From Chrysomallon squamiferum (lineage: Eukaryota > Mollusca > Gastropoda > Neomphalida > Peltospiridae): a DNA stretch of 64,000 bases. Under the pieces are notes generated by a model. It was given only the letters and a program-made list of their open reading frames with translations, was not told the origin of the DNA and did no database searches. The position numbers and the translations under genes are program-made. The stretch covers positions 10,556,292 through 10,620,291 of the forward strand of contig CM022674.1 of assembly GCA_012295275.1 (NCBI GenBank), given 5' to 3'. Of the stretch, positions 15,911 to 28,551 are shown in pieces. How positions within the stretch are numbered: position 1 is the stretch's first letter; every line of letters starts with the position of its first letter.

Positions 15911-17222
15911 ATTATTATTAATAGTAGTAGTAGTAGTATCTTAGTTTTAGTATTAATCTGTGCCTTTTATATTAACATAGGTTCCCTATTTGTGTTTTGA
16001 CCTGCATTCAAATGTTTTAATTGTATGATGATTAATTTTTCATGTTGTGGTGTTTTAGTGGTGTGTTAAGATGACCCAGGAGTTTGAACAAGAATACACT
16101 CTCATGTTAAAAACTGTCATGGAGGCAGATGTGAAACACAGCATGGGAGGACTGAAAAGGTATACATCTGTCTCTGTGTCTGTCTGTCTGTCTTTGTGTG
16201 TGTGTTTTGTGCATTTATCTGAGCATTTTTGTAATGAAAAAAGAAAAGAGACAAAGAAAGAAAGAGAAAGAGTGTGTGGTGTGTATGTGTGTATATGTTT
16301 GCATGTGTTCATGCTCATATGTCTTCACCTGTATATGCTTAGATGCTTATTATGAGAGTTAAATCATATTATTAATTCCAGGATTATGGGGAAAGTAATA
16401 ACATAAGAAATATATAACAAATAGGTATTTTATAAGTTATTGACTGGACATTACCACTGTGTTTGAAAATGAACTGACAGTTAGATAGATCATCAGTTTG
16501 CTATAGAAGTAAACTTGTGCATGGTTGCAGGTGTCACATGACGAATGGAAAGGAGTTGTGGCTGTGTGCAGATCACCAGTCTCTGAGTGGGAGCAAGACA
16601 ACTGAGCGCTACAAGGATCAGCTCAAATCTGTGGCCGACTCTGACATTCCAGACAAGTCACAAACCAAGTCTGATGCAGTAGGAAACTCTGAACCTGCAG
16701 TGGACAGTGAAAATGAAAGTAAACAAACTGGTGAGTGATCGATATTTCATTTGACACCTCGGTATAAATGTTAGTTAATATTACAAGTTTATGAGACGCA
16801 ACAGAGGAACCTCCAACCAAAGGACCAAAGAGGTACAAACCACATAATTTCTAGATTTTCATTTTTCTTTCTAAGTTTATTTGTTTCACTCATATGTATA
16901 TTGACTGAAAAGGATTTTCATCATACTTGTTTAAAACATTAGTTACTTGACTGGGATATTAATCAACACTGTCTGAAATTCTGGTCTGTGGTCACCTCAT
17001 ATTTTCACATACATTGTAAGGAAATTCACCAAGGGTGAATTGATTGATATGTGCTGTGATTTATTTCTTTATTATTTTAAACTTTATTTTTCAGAAATAT
17101 CACAAACGACAGACAGTGATAACAAAGATGAAGCTGAGTTGCCTCCCCTTGTAAAATCTCCAGTTCAGAAAGGCAAAAAGAAACTGAAGAGACAGACATC
17201 ACAGGCCTGTTCTGTTATGTAA
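1..17222 (+). CDS. LRR-Roc-COR-TIR-TIR protein with C-terminal CaaX box (Roco family), 5' end outside window
   Basis: Large signalling protein of the Roco (Roc-COR) class, without a kinase domain. Twenty-nine exons join in consistent phase without a stop: 1-140, 310-1029, 1448-1592, 2001-2189, 2557-2722, 2927-3101, 3642-3788, 4065-4154, 4520-4666, 5605-5751, 6020-6184, 6691-6789, 7276-7370, 8152-8299, 8600-8717, 8991-9192, 9596-9662, 10116-10277, 10687-10779, 11197-11376, 11999-12070, 12784-12894, 13198-13365, 13719-13970, 14355-14429, 15526-15705, 16059-16159, 16531-16730, 17095-17222. Visible codons, about: LRR 47-400, Roc GTPase 440-640, COR to 897, TIR-like 1 at 897-1071, TIR 2 at 1072-1248, then an acidic/helical tail to 1559 ending CSVM. 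By family, Roc-COR is a GTP-regulated dimerisation module and TIR domains signal or cleave NAD+. Membrane attachment through the CaaX box is inferred. The acceptor at 8151 could instead be at 8130, adding seven codons. Confidence 0.9.
310..2189 (+). CDS. LRR-coding exons of the Roco-TIR gene
   Basis: The long exon 310-1029 and the exon 2001-2189 encode leucine-rich repeats with the LxxLxLxxN pattern; examples seen are LTTLIITDNPLGKIP and LEKLNLSNHAFRELP. Repeats are 22-24 residues long, usual for intracellular LRR proteins. Exon 1448-1592 lies between them and encodes a Ser-rich insert without clear LRR pattern. LRRs normally act as the ligand-sensing or autoinhibitory part in Roco proteins; the ligand is unknown here. 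Confidence 0.88.
1331..1408 (+). repeat. (CT)n microsatellite before an acceptor
   Basis: Uninterrupted CT dinucleotides in an intron, about 40 bp upstream of the acceptor of exon 1448-1592. It may add to the polypyrimidine tract. Open frames of Ser-Leu repeats across it are not genes. Confidence 0.95.
2181..2495 (+). repeat. 56-bp minisatellite carrying repeated 5' splice sites
   Basis: The unit starts with the last bases of exon 2001-2189 (CACTCACAG) followed by GTAATA. It recurs about five more times into the intron. Each unit also holds a second ACAG-GTAAT, so the true donor is followed by many donor-like copies. Copies are almost identical, so the expansion is recent. Confidence 0.93.
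2557..4666 (+). CDS. Roc (Ras-of-complex) GTPase-coding exons
   Basis: The GTPase motifs are visible in order. The P-loop GLGGAGKTS spans the junction of exons 2557-2722 and 2927-3101. The G3 element WDFAGQ is in exon 2927-3101. The G4-like THCDK ends exon 3642-3788; Roc domains use THxD instead of NKxD. Exons 4065-4154 and 4520-4666 complete the domain (GVSNLMKDIVG). All residues expected for nucleotide binding appear to be present, so an active GTPase is likely. Confidence 0.9.
3060..3560 (+). repeat. tandem copies of an exon 3' end in the following intron
   Basis: The end of exon 2927-3101 (codons for WDFAGQTVYYNTHQ plus the donor) reappears as diverged copies near 3187-3234, 3252-3312, 3373-3425 and 3517-3560. 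The first copy still reads DFHGQTIYYNTHQ and keeps CAG-GTGA; later copies are more decayed. Confidence 0.85.
3896..3971 (+). repeat. (TG)n microsatellite
   Basis: Perfect TG dinucleotide run inside the intron after exon 3642-3788. Confidence 0.95.
4700..5245 (+). repeat. about 55-bp intronic minisatellite
   Basis: Repeated units containing CTAAACTTTTAGACTGATTT and a following segment with ACACAGAGGTACTGAA. At least seven copies with small indels fill the first half of the intron 4667-5604. Flanking copies are more diverged than central ones. Confidence 0.88.
5605..8717 (+). CDS. COR-coding exons
   Basis: Exons 5605-5751, 6020-6184, 6691-6789, 7276-7370, 8152-8299 and 8600-8717 follow directly after Roc. 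They carry COR-like features: the N-terminal winged-helix segment (FLHDLGSVQFF, QVVIYPQWIVDVM) and the later YLPAGLFNRAQVRLQEF segment. COR is the dimerisation half of the Roc-COR tandem in LRRK and MFHAS1-type proteins. Confidence 0.85.
6340..6625 (+). repeat. diverged about 58-bp intronic tandem repeat
   Basis: About five degenerate copies of a unit holding AATTGTGATGGCTTTAGGAG and a following CACTGTAG/ACAGAG segment, in the intron 6185-6690. Non-coding. Confidence 0.7.
7158..7272 (+). repeat. about 22-bp AT-rich tandem repeat
   Basis: Five to six copies of a unit like ATCAACATTTATTTATAAAC immediately before the acceptor of exon 7276-7370. Confidence 0.75.
8042..8095 (+). repeat. (TTA)n microsatellite
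   Basis: Trinucleotide run in the intron before exon 8152-8299. Poly-Ile open frames over it are artefacts. Confidence 0.95.
8991..10779 (+). CDS. first TIR-like domain, lacking the catalytic-position Glu
   Basis: Exons 8991-9192, 9596-9662, 10116-10277 and 10687-10779. The end of the fold (VVLIGMSDEFVENEQCK, then PVLLAVLG) aligns by eye with the second TIR domain. The position holding Glu in the second domain (CRMEF) is Ile here (CKTII). The first strand reads FFLYSKKN instead of CFISYCW. The domain therefore looks like a degenerate, probably non-enzymatic scaffold copy. Identification rests on similarity to the neighbouring domain. Confidence 0.65.
11197..13365 (+). CDS. second TIR domain with catalytic-position Glu
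   Basis: Exons 11197-11376, 11999-12070, 12784-12894 and 13198-13365. TIR landmarks are CFISYCW (strand A), GISCWLDVERMG (the BB-loop region), the AKVMVACVSDEYV strand, and CRMEF, whose Glu sits where TIR NADases such as SARM1 carry the catalytic Glu. NAD+ cleavage is possible but inferred. The IPVVLAVVGTGYKW segment closes the fold. Confidence 0.85.
12182..12243 (+). repeat. (TTA)n microsatellite
   Basis: Long ATT/TTA run in the intron between exons 11999-12070 and 12784-12894. Confidence 0.95.
14430..15525 (+). other. long intron without recognisable content
   Basis: The longest intron of the Roco-TIR gene. Frames are closed and no repeat, transposon end or RNA gene was recognised. It ends in a standard acceptor, TGCAG, before exon 15526-15705. 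Confidence 0.6.
17095..17222 (+). CDS. last exon: acidic segment, polybasic patch and CaaX box
   Basis: The exon begins in an acidic, Ser/Thr-rich stretch, then turns basic (KGKKKLKRQ), and ends SQACSVM followed by TAA at 17220-17222. Cys-aliphatic-aliphatic-Met is the form preferred by protein farnesyltransferase, and an upstream lysine-rich patch is the K-Ras4B-style second membrane signal. Frame is confirmed by phase continuity from exon 16531-16730. Confidence 0.85.
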
Positions 17223-17850
17223 ATTCTGAAGTACTTTTTTTTTTTCTCCTTTTTTTAGAAGAAAAGAAGAAAATATGAGAGGTGGTTAAATGCAGTTGTT
17301 TACTTGTGTGAGTAAACATTTCAGTAAACCAATGTATTCAAATTGCTGTTCAAACTGCTGTTTAAGTAAATAGTTATGTAAACTTAGACAACAGTTTGTA
17401 AACCTGTTTATAATGAGTTATATAAGTAAATATAAATATACATATTCTGTAGCACAAAAACATTTTTAATGTATAATATTTTCTCAAAATTTATAAATAT
17501 TTAATTTAAGATAACAAAGATAATTAAAATTATAATAATAGTGAAAATTGAAACTGGTAAACTGATCTGAAACTTTTAATATGATCTATATGATAAAAAA
17601 AAAAATTTCCTAAAGGATTTATGAATAATATGAAAATAAAATATCACATAATGTAAAAATTATGCTTATTAATAAAATTCACCATAAAATTGCAAAGATT
17701 AAAGTTCTTTTTCCATTCCTGTGTGAAAATATCTTGATTAGCAATTTTCATGTTTTGAAGCAGTTTAATAACTCAGGTTTTGCACAGGCAGCATTATGAA
17801 AACAGCCAAGTATTTCAATAAACTGTAAATATTGTTTATTTTAGTTATTT
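17223..17850 (+). other. 3' UTR and polyadenylation region of the Roco-TIR gene
   Basis: AT-rich sequence after the stop codon. AATAAA motifs occur at about 17635 and 17817. The second is followed by TGTAAATATTGTTTATTTT, compatible with a cleavage site plus downstream U-rich element. Neither signal is proven. Confidence 0.5.
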
Positions 17851-17914
17851 GTTTTATTTTATTTATTTATTTATTAATTTTTTGTTTGTTTGTTAAGCAG
17901 CTCATTTGAACCAG

Positions 17915-18780
17915 TTTCATTTTGTGATGTATTACTTTAGAAACCAGTTTTATTTTGTTGACATATTTCCTAAGAAATCAGTTTTGTATTGTGATGTATT
18001 TATTTCTTTAAAAACCAATTTTTTTTTATTGTGATGTATTTCTTTAAAAATCAATTTTATATTGTGATGTATTTTCTAAGAAATCAGTTGTATACTGTGA
18101 TGTATTTCTTTAGAAATCAATTGTATGGTGTGATATATTTAAGTTATTTTTTATTGTGATGTATTTCTTAAGAAATACATTTTATATTTTGATGTATTTC
18201 CTTAGAAACCAGTTTTATATTGTGATGTATTTCCTTAGAAACCAATTTTATATTGTGACGTATTTCATAAGAAATCAATTTTTTATTGTGATGCATTTCT
18301 AAAGAAACCAATTTTATATTCTGATGTATTTCTTTGTATATCTATTTTATATTGATATATATTTGTTAGAAACAAATTTTTTATTGTGATATCTTTCAGA
18401 ATTCAGTTTCACTGTGCATGTGATACATTTAATCAGAAACTATTCATTGTTTATTGTGATGTATTTTCATAGAAACCAATTTTATACTGTGATATACTTC
18501 TATAGAAACCAGTTTTATTGTAATACGTGACATATTTATTTAAAACCTGGTATTTATTAATATTATCATTGAATATTATGATATACTCTTTAGATACCAC
18601 TGTCTAAGGGTATATATAATATCTGCTGGGCTGTCACACTGGATATTTCATATATCTAGTTAAAATCTGATCTCTTTGTATTTTGTGATGTATCCACAAA
18701 CCATGATATTATTCTGTGATGTATTGTTTTTCTAATAGTTTACATGATATATTCTACTAGGCATTATGTAAAATAATTAC
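17915..18780 (+). repeat. diverged about 33-35-bp tandem repeat
   Basis: About 18 or more degenerate copies of a unit close to TTGTGATGTATTTCTTTAGA followed by AACCAATTTTATA. Strong divergence between copies points to an old array. No frame stays open. Confidence 0.85.
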
Positions 18781-20050
18781 TATTGATATAAATATATTGT
18801 TTTATACTTCAGCTATTTATTGATATTATTTATATCTTTGCCTACTATGTTTTGTCTAATTTTTTTTTGATAAGGGTATTTTTTAAATCATGTTTTTAAT
18901 TTATATATTGTTCTAATATTTAATGTCATTACTATAATCAAATTAACTTATTTTTTATATGTATATTCTATTAACATACGCACAAAAAAAATATAAAGAA
19001 ATAAATTTGTATTTTGTTTGTTAGCATATTTGAATAAATATATCAGTGATGTTGTACTTTACATAATCTGACAGGATACACTAAAAACTGTTATTATGAC
19101 TTCTTTTTATATTACATTTTATTAGATAAGTAAACTAAGTGTTTAAAACATATCTATCTCATGAAAATCTGATTTAGAATAATACCATTTTATAAATTAT
19201 TTATTTTTAAATAATCATATTTTGTTGTTGTTGGTCATGGTTTTTGACTAAGTGCAATATAATATAGCCAATATTAATAAGAGCATTTTTAATATTATGT
19301 TGGACTCATTTTTTAAATACAACATTCTATTTATGATGTTTATCATCTTTTTTTTTTCTCCATTTTATCTGTTTTAATCCACTGAAGAAAAGTGTTGTGT
19401 ATCAACTCATATTTTGATCATTTCTAGACTTGTGTATATGAAAGTAAATAAGTAAATAATAAAATAATAATTATAGTAAAAATAATAATAATTAAAAATG
19501 TAGTAATAACGATTCCCAATAATAATAATTAAAATGTAGTAATAACGATTCCCACCATGTTAATGAAACAGCAGTCTAGTTAAATGTTTTATATTTCCTT
19601 TTACAATTAACTCATTTTAATACATTAAATCTTAAGTATTGTGCTGTTCTCTTAGATATTTTCTGTTTGTAACTATAATTATTATTCATCAAAGATGTTT
19701 AATACAATGTTTCACTTGTGTACAATATTCAAAAATCCACAAGATATTTTATGTAGTTTATGTAACACTAAATAATTCACATTTTAATACTGTTGTGTAT
19801 CTTAAAATAAAATCAGTTACTGTAAACAGCAATAAAACTGTGAATTATAGGGTTTTTTTTGTTGTTGTTGTTGTTTTTTTTTTTTTTTAAATTTTATTAA
19901 TTAATGCATTTATGTTTATATATAAAAAATAAAAACACCAATAAATAAAATTATTTTTGTTAAGCACTAATTTAATAAGCACCTATAATAATTGTTTAGA
20001 TTAAAATATTTAAGAAACTACTTATTCTTTCTCTCTGTCTGTGTCTCTCT
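18781..20050. other. AT-rich intergenic DNA
   Basis: No supported gene. It contains a short duplication of about 38 bp (AATGTAGTAATAACGATTCC, about 19495-19560) and T-rich runs at 19853-19889. Confidence 0.6.
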
Positions 20051-20054
20051 AGCC

Positions 20055-20907
20055 CAGTTATTCTCAAAGGGTGTGCCCAGGCACTCTGGTGCACATGGAG
20101 ACATGCTTAGGTGTGCCCCACACAATTCTAGGATCTAGGTAGATATTTGTGATGATACAAAATTGATTACAGTAAACATAGAAAGATATCCAGTAAGAAA
20201 TAGCCAATTGCCCGGAAAAGATTTGTAAACTCGTTTGAAACGAGTTTTGGCTGATGAGCAAGCGCGGCTGCTCAAAGCTGTGCAGTAGTTTACCAGTGAC
20301 AGTATGAGTGACAGGGTGTGCATGAATGATAAATAGCCAAAGTTTTCTTGTGACACATATTCCTATCACTGTCACAGTCATTATCCTTCTAAAGCTTTAA
20401 TACTGTATGGAATTTAAGCCTATTATATTTATTGAAAGCAAACAACTGATAAAGGTTTTCCCTCACTGCACAATGTACACCATTAAAAAAATAGCCTTTG
20501 TACAGGTTTTTTTTTTTTTTTTTTTTTTTTTGACATTTTGAACAGGCCATTGCTTTGTATCTCATAATATTTTTGAATAAATAGCAAAGACACACCAGGC
20601 TCATACTTCTCATCAGCACAATAGAGGATCAATAAAGGTATATATTCATACAAGGACAGTAACTCTAAATATATCAGTGAACATCTCTAACACAAGGGAG
20701 GTAATTCTAAATATATCAGTGAATATCTCACACTCAAGGGCAGTAACTCTAAATATATCAGTGAACATCTCTCACAAGAACCGTTTATACTCGATATATC
20801 CTTCTTTCAGTTATTTCTGTATATTTTAACATTTTGTATTATATTTTTAGCATTTTCTGTGTAGTGTGCCCTCAGTTTTGTGTTAGGCTTCAAGTGTGCC
20901 ACGACTA
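20055..20907. mobile_element. hAT-like non-autonomous element, copy 1 (right terminus missing)
   Basis: Begins CAGTTATTCTCAAAGGGTGTG, close to hAT terminal repeats of the CAGTGGTTCTCAA type. It is preceded by CTCTAGCC, which fits the hAT 8-bp target-site pattern. The segment 20650-20907 matches the right end of the copy at 36166-36467 (shared GGCTTCAAGTGTG and the TTTCAGTTATTTCTG stretch). It stops before the terminal inverted repeat. Inside are a poly-T run (20511-20531) and three about 45-bp repeats with CTAAATATATCAGTGAACAT. No intact transposase frame was seen. Confidence 0.7.
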
Positions 20908-20951
20908 GTATATAAATAATTAAAATAAAGAAACAACAAGCATAAAATGTA

Positions 20952-21440
20952 GGAATCACACAAACTTTTTATTCTTAGCTACTATTTTGCTGATACCTGA
21001 TCCAAGATCTTTTATTTCTTCATTGTCACTGAATTCATCAACATCTTTAATTATTTCTGAGGTTTACATTAGCCATTCAGCATCAGATTTCCCATCTGAC
21101 TGAGGACTTTCACTGTTGTGCTGATGGGAGTCATAAATAGATGCTTCATCTTTATGTGTAGCAACATTTTCTATTTTCTTCTGAATTCTTTACTTTGGTT
21201 TAGCTGCACCCTCTGACTGGCTGAGGTCAGGTTCAACATGTTCACGGTCAGTAAGAGATAAATTAACATCATTAATAAATTCATTCTTGCTTGATTTGTT
21301 TTCTTTCTCTACATCAGAAACTGTGAGGATCATATTGTCATTTTTGATTTCTCTGTGTGCTTTGATACCACTTCCATCATTTTCAAATAACATGGGTCCA
21401 TCAACGAGCTGGTTATCAGTTGTCAGCCCATCTTCATGAA
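20952..21440 (-). pseudogene. exon-like acidic ORF broken by two in-frame TAA codons
   Basis: After an acceptor-like CTTCCTTAG, minus-strand codons run from about 21440 down to TGA near 20952. They encode a hydrophilic, Asp/Glu/Ser-rich protein (TDNQLVDGPMLFENDG near the start, DVDEFSDNEEIKDLGSG near the end). TAA interrupts the same frame after GAAKPK (21190) and after DAEWLM (about 21068), and protein-like sequence continues after each. The stops could be CAA-to-TAA changes. No family was recognised. It could be a decayed 3' exon of a lost gene or an alternative end of the caspase transcript. Confidence 0.5.
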
Positions 21441-21462
21441 CAGATCTAAGGAAGAAAGAACC

Positions 21463-23640
<2,178 letters not shown>

Positions 23641-24190
23641 CAGTGGTACCTTGACTTACGAGTGCACCAACTTACAAGTTTTCCCAGTTATGAGCAGTCG
23701 TCCAGTTGATTTTTTTTATTTGCACTGTGACCCAAAATCCGAGTTACGAGTGAGCTTCAGATAAGCTGCCACCAGTTGGCGCAATGAACAACACAACATC
23801 CACCCAGCATCCCGCGACTCACTCATTTACTTCAGGTACCTCCCTGTGGAAGCATCTGCTGTGCTGTGCTTGTGTTTTGTTCAGCATTTTGCCAAAAAGG
23901 ACATGTTCTGATAATGGATCCTAGGTGTTTTCAGTTAGGCCAAGTTGTCTGATATCCAAGATAAATAAACTTTACAAAACCAATTTATTTCTTTACATTC
24001 TTTTTTATTATTCTTTTTTTATACAATATTTGTCATTTACAAACACATTACAAAATACTGGGGTGGTTTTTTGGGGGGCTGGAACAGATTAATGGTAGTT
24101 CAATTAATTTCAGTTGAGGAAAGTGATTTGACATATGAGCTAATTTGGTCAGGAAACAAATTATTAAACTCATAAGTCAAGATACCACTG
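23641..24190. mobile_element. Tigger/pogo-like MITE (Tc1/mariner superfamily)
   Basis: A 550-bp element with terminal inverted repeats. The left end CAGTGGTACCTTGACTTACG matches the reverse complement of the right end (CATAAGTCAAGATACCACTG) at most positions. The left flank is TA, the Tc1/mariner target dinucleotide; the right flank (TC) has lost it. The inner part is GC-richer than its surroundings and has no transposase frame, so it is non-autonomous. Confidence 0.85.
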
Positions 24191-24683
24191 TCTATTGTTT
24201 CAGTAATAGTCATGACATAATTGTGGTTTCTGACAGTATCATTAATGTTGCATACAGATATGAGATCATTATTTCTCTAACATGATTGTTGTTTCCCTTA
24301 CGAGGGATGAGAATCTGTGTTGAAAAAAATAAAAGTGAAAACATTAGGCTTGGTTAACATCTTTATGGACAGGACTGTCACAACTGAAATTGTTTACAGA
24401 ACAACTACCAGTATAACAGATAATATAAACATACACAATAAAACAGTACAGTATTCTTAACCTCAGTTATTACTGTGTAACAGAAAAGCTTATGTAACAG
24501 AGTACTGTGAAAGGTTTACATTTTTAAATTACCTAGATAATAACATTTACTGTTCGTAAGATCTCATGACTGATTGGCCGATAGTTACATTATTTTCTGT
24601 GAACACAGCCACTTGACCTTTGAATGGATTTTAAAAATACCTGCAAATCTAAATGAAAATTCTCATCCCTGCTTACAAAGTTT

Positions 24684-27600
24684 TCAGTTTGTTGGATGAC
24701 AGTGGATTTGGCCAGACAATGATGGTGTTGGTGGCAATCCAGGGAAGAAGTAGAAAGATTTATGAAATCGTGACTGGAAAGTTGACACCTGTCTGTAGCC
24801 TTCATCTGTAGAACCTCGGTTAACCAGTTCATTAACCTTAATCAAGAATATATAAACAAAGTTAACACAGTTGATTAAGGTTAACATAGATTTACTAAAT
24901 GCAATAATTTAATATACTCTTATTAATAGTATAGATAAAAAAATGTATACCAAAAATAAAATAAAATTATATGAAATGAAATCTGTAAGTGAATGAAACA
25001 TTGAATAACTAGAGGTCTATGATCTCTTTTATAAACTGAGATCAATCACGAAAAAAAAAAAAAAAATAATTCAGAATTTATTTCTTCTTCAAATTTTATA
25101 AAATCAGCTAATTTGGTTCTCATTACAATGACACCTGATAAAGTATTGTATCAGATCTAAACAATTTTTGTAAAAATGCATGGTGAACATTTACATACCT
25201 TGGTCATCAACACCTCCAGGCTATCCTTACAAGCAAAGTTTTGAAATACATAAACTACTGCCTGAATGAACCAGGTTCCTTTCTTGGTGTTTCTCCAAGA
25301 CACATAATCTGGAAATAAAACCAATAAATATATAAATCCTGGGCTTATAAATATCAGTATTTATACTGAACCTGTTTATATCTGCTTGTTGTTATTTATA
25401 ATATAGTATTAGATACATATTTAGTAGGGTCTTACTACTTTGTGTAATAAGTGTTGAAAAAATGCTTCAGTTAAAGGTAATGAAATGTCTTTTCTGTTTC
25501 ACATCTGTCTGTTCAGTCTGTGCATCTGTGTTAAAGGAGTCCTTGTAAAAAGATTCACTTGCTAGTGCCCTTACAGAATTCATCTGGTGCTATCTTTTCT
25601 AGAAAACTATATGGCTATCGAGACTAACAGATGATTCTGTACCTGGAATAGTTGCAGATGCAATGAAAATATCTCCTTCACTGGGTACTGTATCTTCCTT
25701 TTTGCAGTCTGATCTTGTTTCATCAGAGCTAGACATTTTCATTTGTTTCATTTTCATCAAAGACAGTTTATAATTATCTGGTCTTCCACTTAGCTGTGGT
25801 GCTGCTTGAAGTGGCACACCAGAATCCTTGGAATCTGCAAAACAGAATTTGTTTAGTATATTAAGACTGAAATGTACGTAGAAAAATCTTTCGCTGTATA
25901 AAATAGATGAATGAAAAAATATAAAACAATAGTAACATAACTTAATACTGGTACAATGCAGAAAATGTATTTAATTAGTACATCCTAACAGAGACAACTA
26001 CTTCAAATAAAGCTAACATATTAATTATAAAAAGTATGTTCAAGGCTGCACTGAAACACATCTCTACTCAGTTAAGCTGGTTTATTTTAAAGAAAAAAAT
26101 GTTGGCATTATTTTTGGATGGAATCTAAAAAACTCCATTCTAGTAATATTATTAAAATATTCTTTTATAAGAAAAATGACTGCTTACCAAAAACTCTGTT
26201 ACATCATCAACATATTGTATTAATAAGAACTGGAGAGTCCTTTAAACCAAATAACTGGACTAATGTGAAAAAGTTTAATACAAACTTCATTATACCTGCC
26301 ACTGTTCAAGAAAAAGGTCTTATACACTGTTTTGTTAAAAATAATCTGAGGGCCAAAACTAACATTTGTTAAAATCACATTCAAAACATGGTACAAGTCA
26401 CATTCAAAACATGGTACAAGTCACATTCAAAACATCGTACAAGTCACATTCAAAACATGGTACAAGTCACATTCAAAACATGGTACAAGTCACATTCAAA
26501 ACATGGTACAAGTCACATTCAAAACATGGTACAAGTCTCATTCAAAACAAGGTACAAGCCACCTTCAAATCATGGTACAAGTCATATGGTATATATCACC
26601 TTCAAAACATGGTACAAGTCATATGGTATATATCACCTTCAAAATATGGTACAAGTCACATTCAAAACATGGTACATGTCACCTTCAGAACATGGTACAT
26701 GTCACCTTCAAAACATGGTACATGTCTCCTTCAAAACAGTACAAGTCACCTTCAAACATGTTACAAGTCACCTTCAAAACATGTACAAATCACCTTCAAA
26801 ACATGTTACCTGTCACATTCAAAACATGTTACATGTCACATTCAAAACTGCCCACAGTATATTGCATTCAAAAGATCGTACAAGTCACATATAAAACAGA
26901 CTTATAAGCTAGATCTACTTTTTGTATTACCTTCATTACCAACAAAAGATTTATTAAGAAATATTTAAAAAGAAACAATTTTATGGTTACATCTCAAACA
27001 TGTTATATAAAAAAAAATAATGATATGAATATTTTTGGGTCATTCCATTTTAAATCGCCCAGTAAAATGAAAAGTTGTAACCACGCCAATTTTGATTAAA
27101 AAAGATAACTGCAGGATCTAAAGATTGTAGCCATACCAAAATATAAAAAAAATAAATGTAAACAGTTCCTAAAGGAGTTGTACAGCGAAGGAATAGAACA
27201 GAAAGAAGTATGATGCACTCATTGATAAAGTTTATTTACTGCAAGATATAAATATCTGTAACCAAAAACTTGCTTACCTCCTTGACAAGCCTGGAAGAAG
27301 AACAGTTTGGGTTTTCCTGCCAGGGTTGGACACTTTGACCCATTAAAAGGATCTATGATTGAACTGATTGGTAGACATTCTCCGTCTACTCCATAAATAT
27401 TATCTTTCTCTCCATGGGTCAGAATAACAAAAACAAAACTGTCATAGGCACTGTGATCATATTGAGCAATGGCTTGAATGGTATCTAAAATTTCCTAAAT
27501 AAAATTATATGAAAAAAACCTTAATTAATATGAAATAAAAACTGTGTAAAATAAAGACTTACTGCAGTATATGATATACATTTTAATTAAATTAGTGAAA

Positions 27601-28519
27601 TTAGAACACATTAGACAAACTAATGATACAAACAAACTATAAAAATATAAAACAATATTTATTCTTATCTTTAAAAAAATTAAGAATAAAACTATGAAAA
27701 TCATTGCAGTAAAATATTTGTTTAGAAATAAAATGTATAGAATTATTTCATATTCATGCAGGATAGAGTTTGCTTAAAAAACATACCTTTCGAGATAAAT
27801 CTTCAAAGATTTCTACTTCATAATACAACTGACCAAACAACTTGTCCAGGGAATATTGGTCTTGTCTGTGCCTTCTCTATTTTCTAACTTTATGTTATTA
27901 TGTCTTGCAACCTTGAAGTCGTAATTGTTGATTATTACAGCTTTACCTCGTGGCACACTTTGATTTTTGTAATCCTTTGAGAAATAAGTACAGTTAATGT
28001 ACTATTATTACTATTATTATTAAAACATTAAAAAGAAATATAATAATAAATGTAATTATAATCGTATTAAATAATTTTAAAAAGATATTAAGCTTTTTAA
28101 TTTAGTCAAAATGTATGCAGTTGGTGTGTAATATATATAGCCATAGACAACATAATACAAATAATATATCCACATAAATTCAGAATATACAACAAAACAA
28201 CAGATACAGAAAACAAACGAAATAACACAAATACAGCCAACACATTCACATACACTGACAGCATATCACATACATAACAAATATACAGACAAGAAAAAGA
28301 ACAACAAACTCAAAACTAGCAAACATACAGACAACAAACCATTAATAACACTAACAGACCACATTAAAAACAAGTAACAAACACAGAAAACAGACACCCA
28401 CATGCAAAAAAAAAATAATTTAACACACGTACATACAAAACACAAATAAACACAAATAGTTAAGGCTTTTCTTTTAAGATTACAGATATATCTGATAGAA
28501 ACCATTTAATACTATAACA

Positions 28520-28551
<32 letters not shown>

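Noticed and set aside
20064-20381. 105-residue minus-strand frame as transposase
   Set aside because: No transposase motif; it lies inside a non-autonomous hAT-like element.
26371-26895. CRISPR array
   Set aside because: Repeats are adjacent without unique spacers, in a eukaryotic intron.
26366-26968. 200-residue protein with 23-residue repeats
   Set aside because: A stop-free 23-bp minisatellite on the antisense strand of a caspase intron; all three frames give the same kind of frame.
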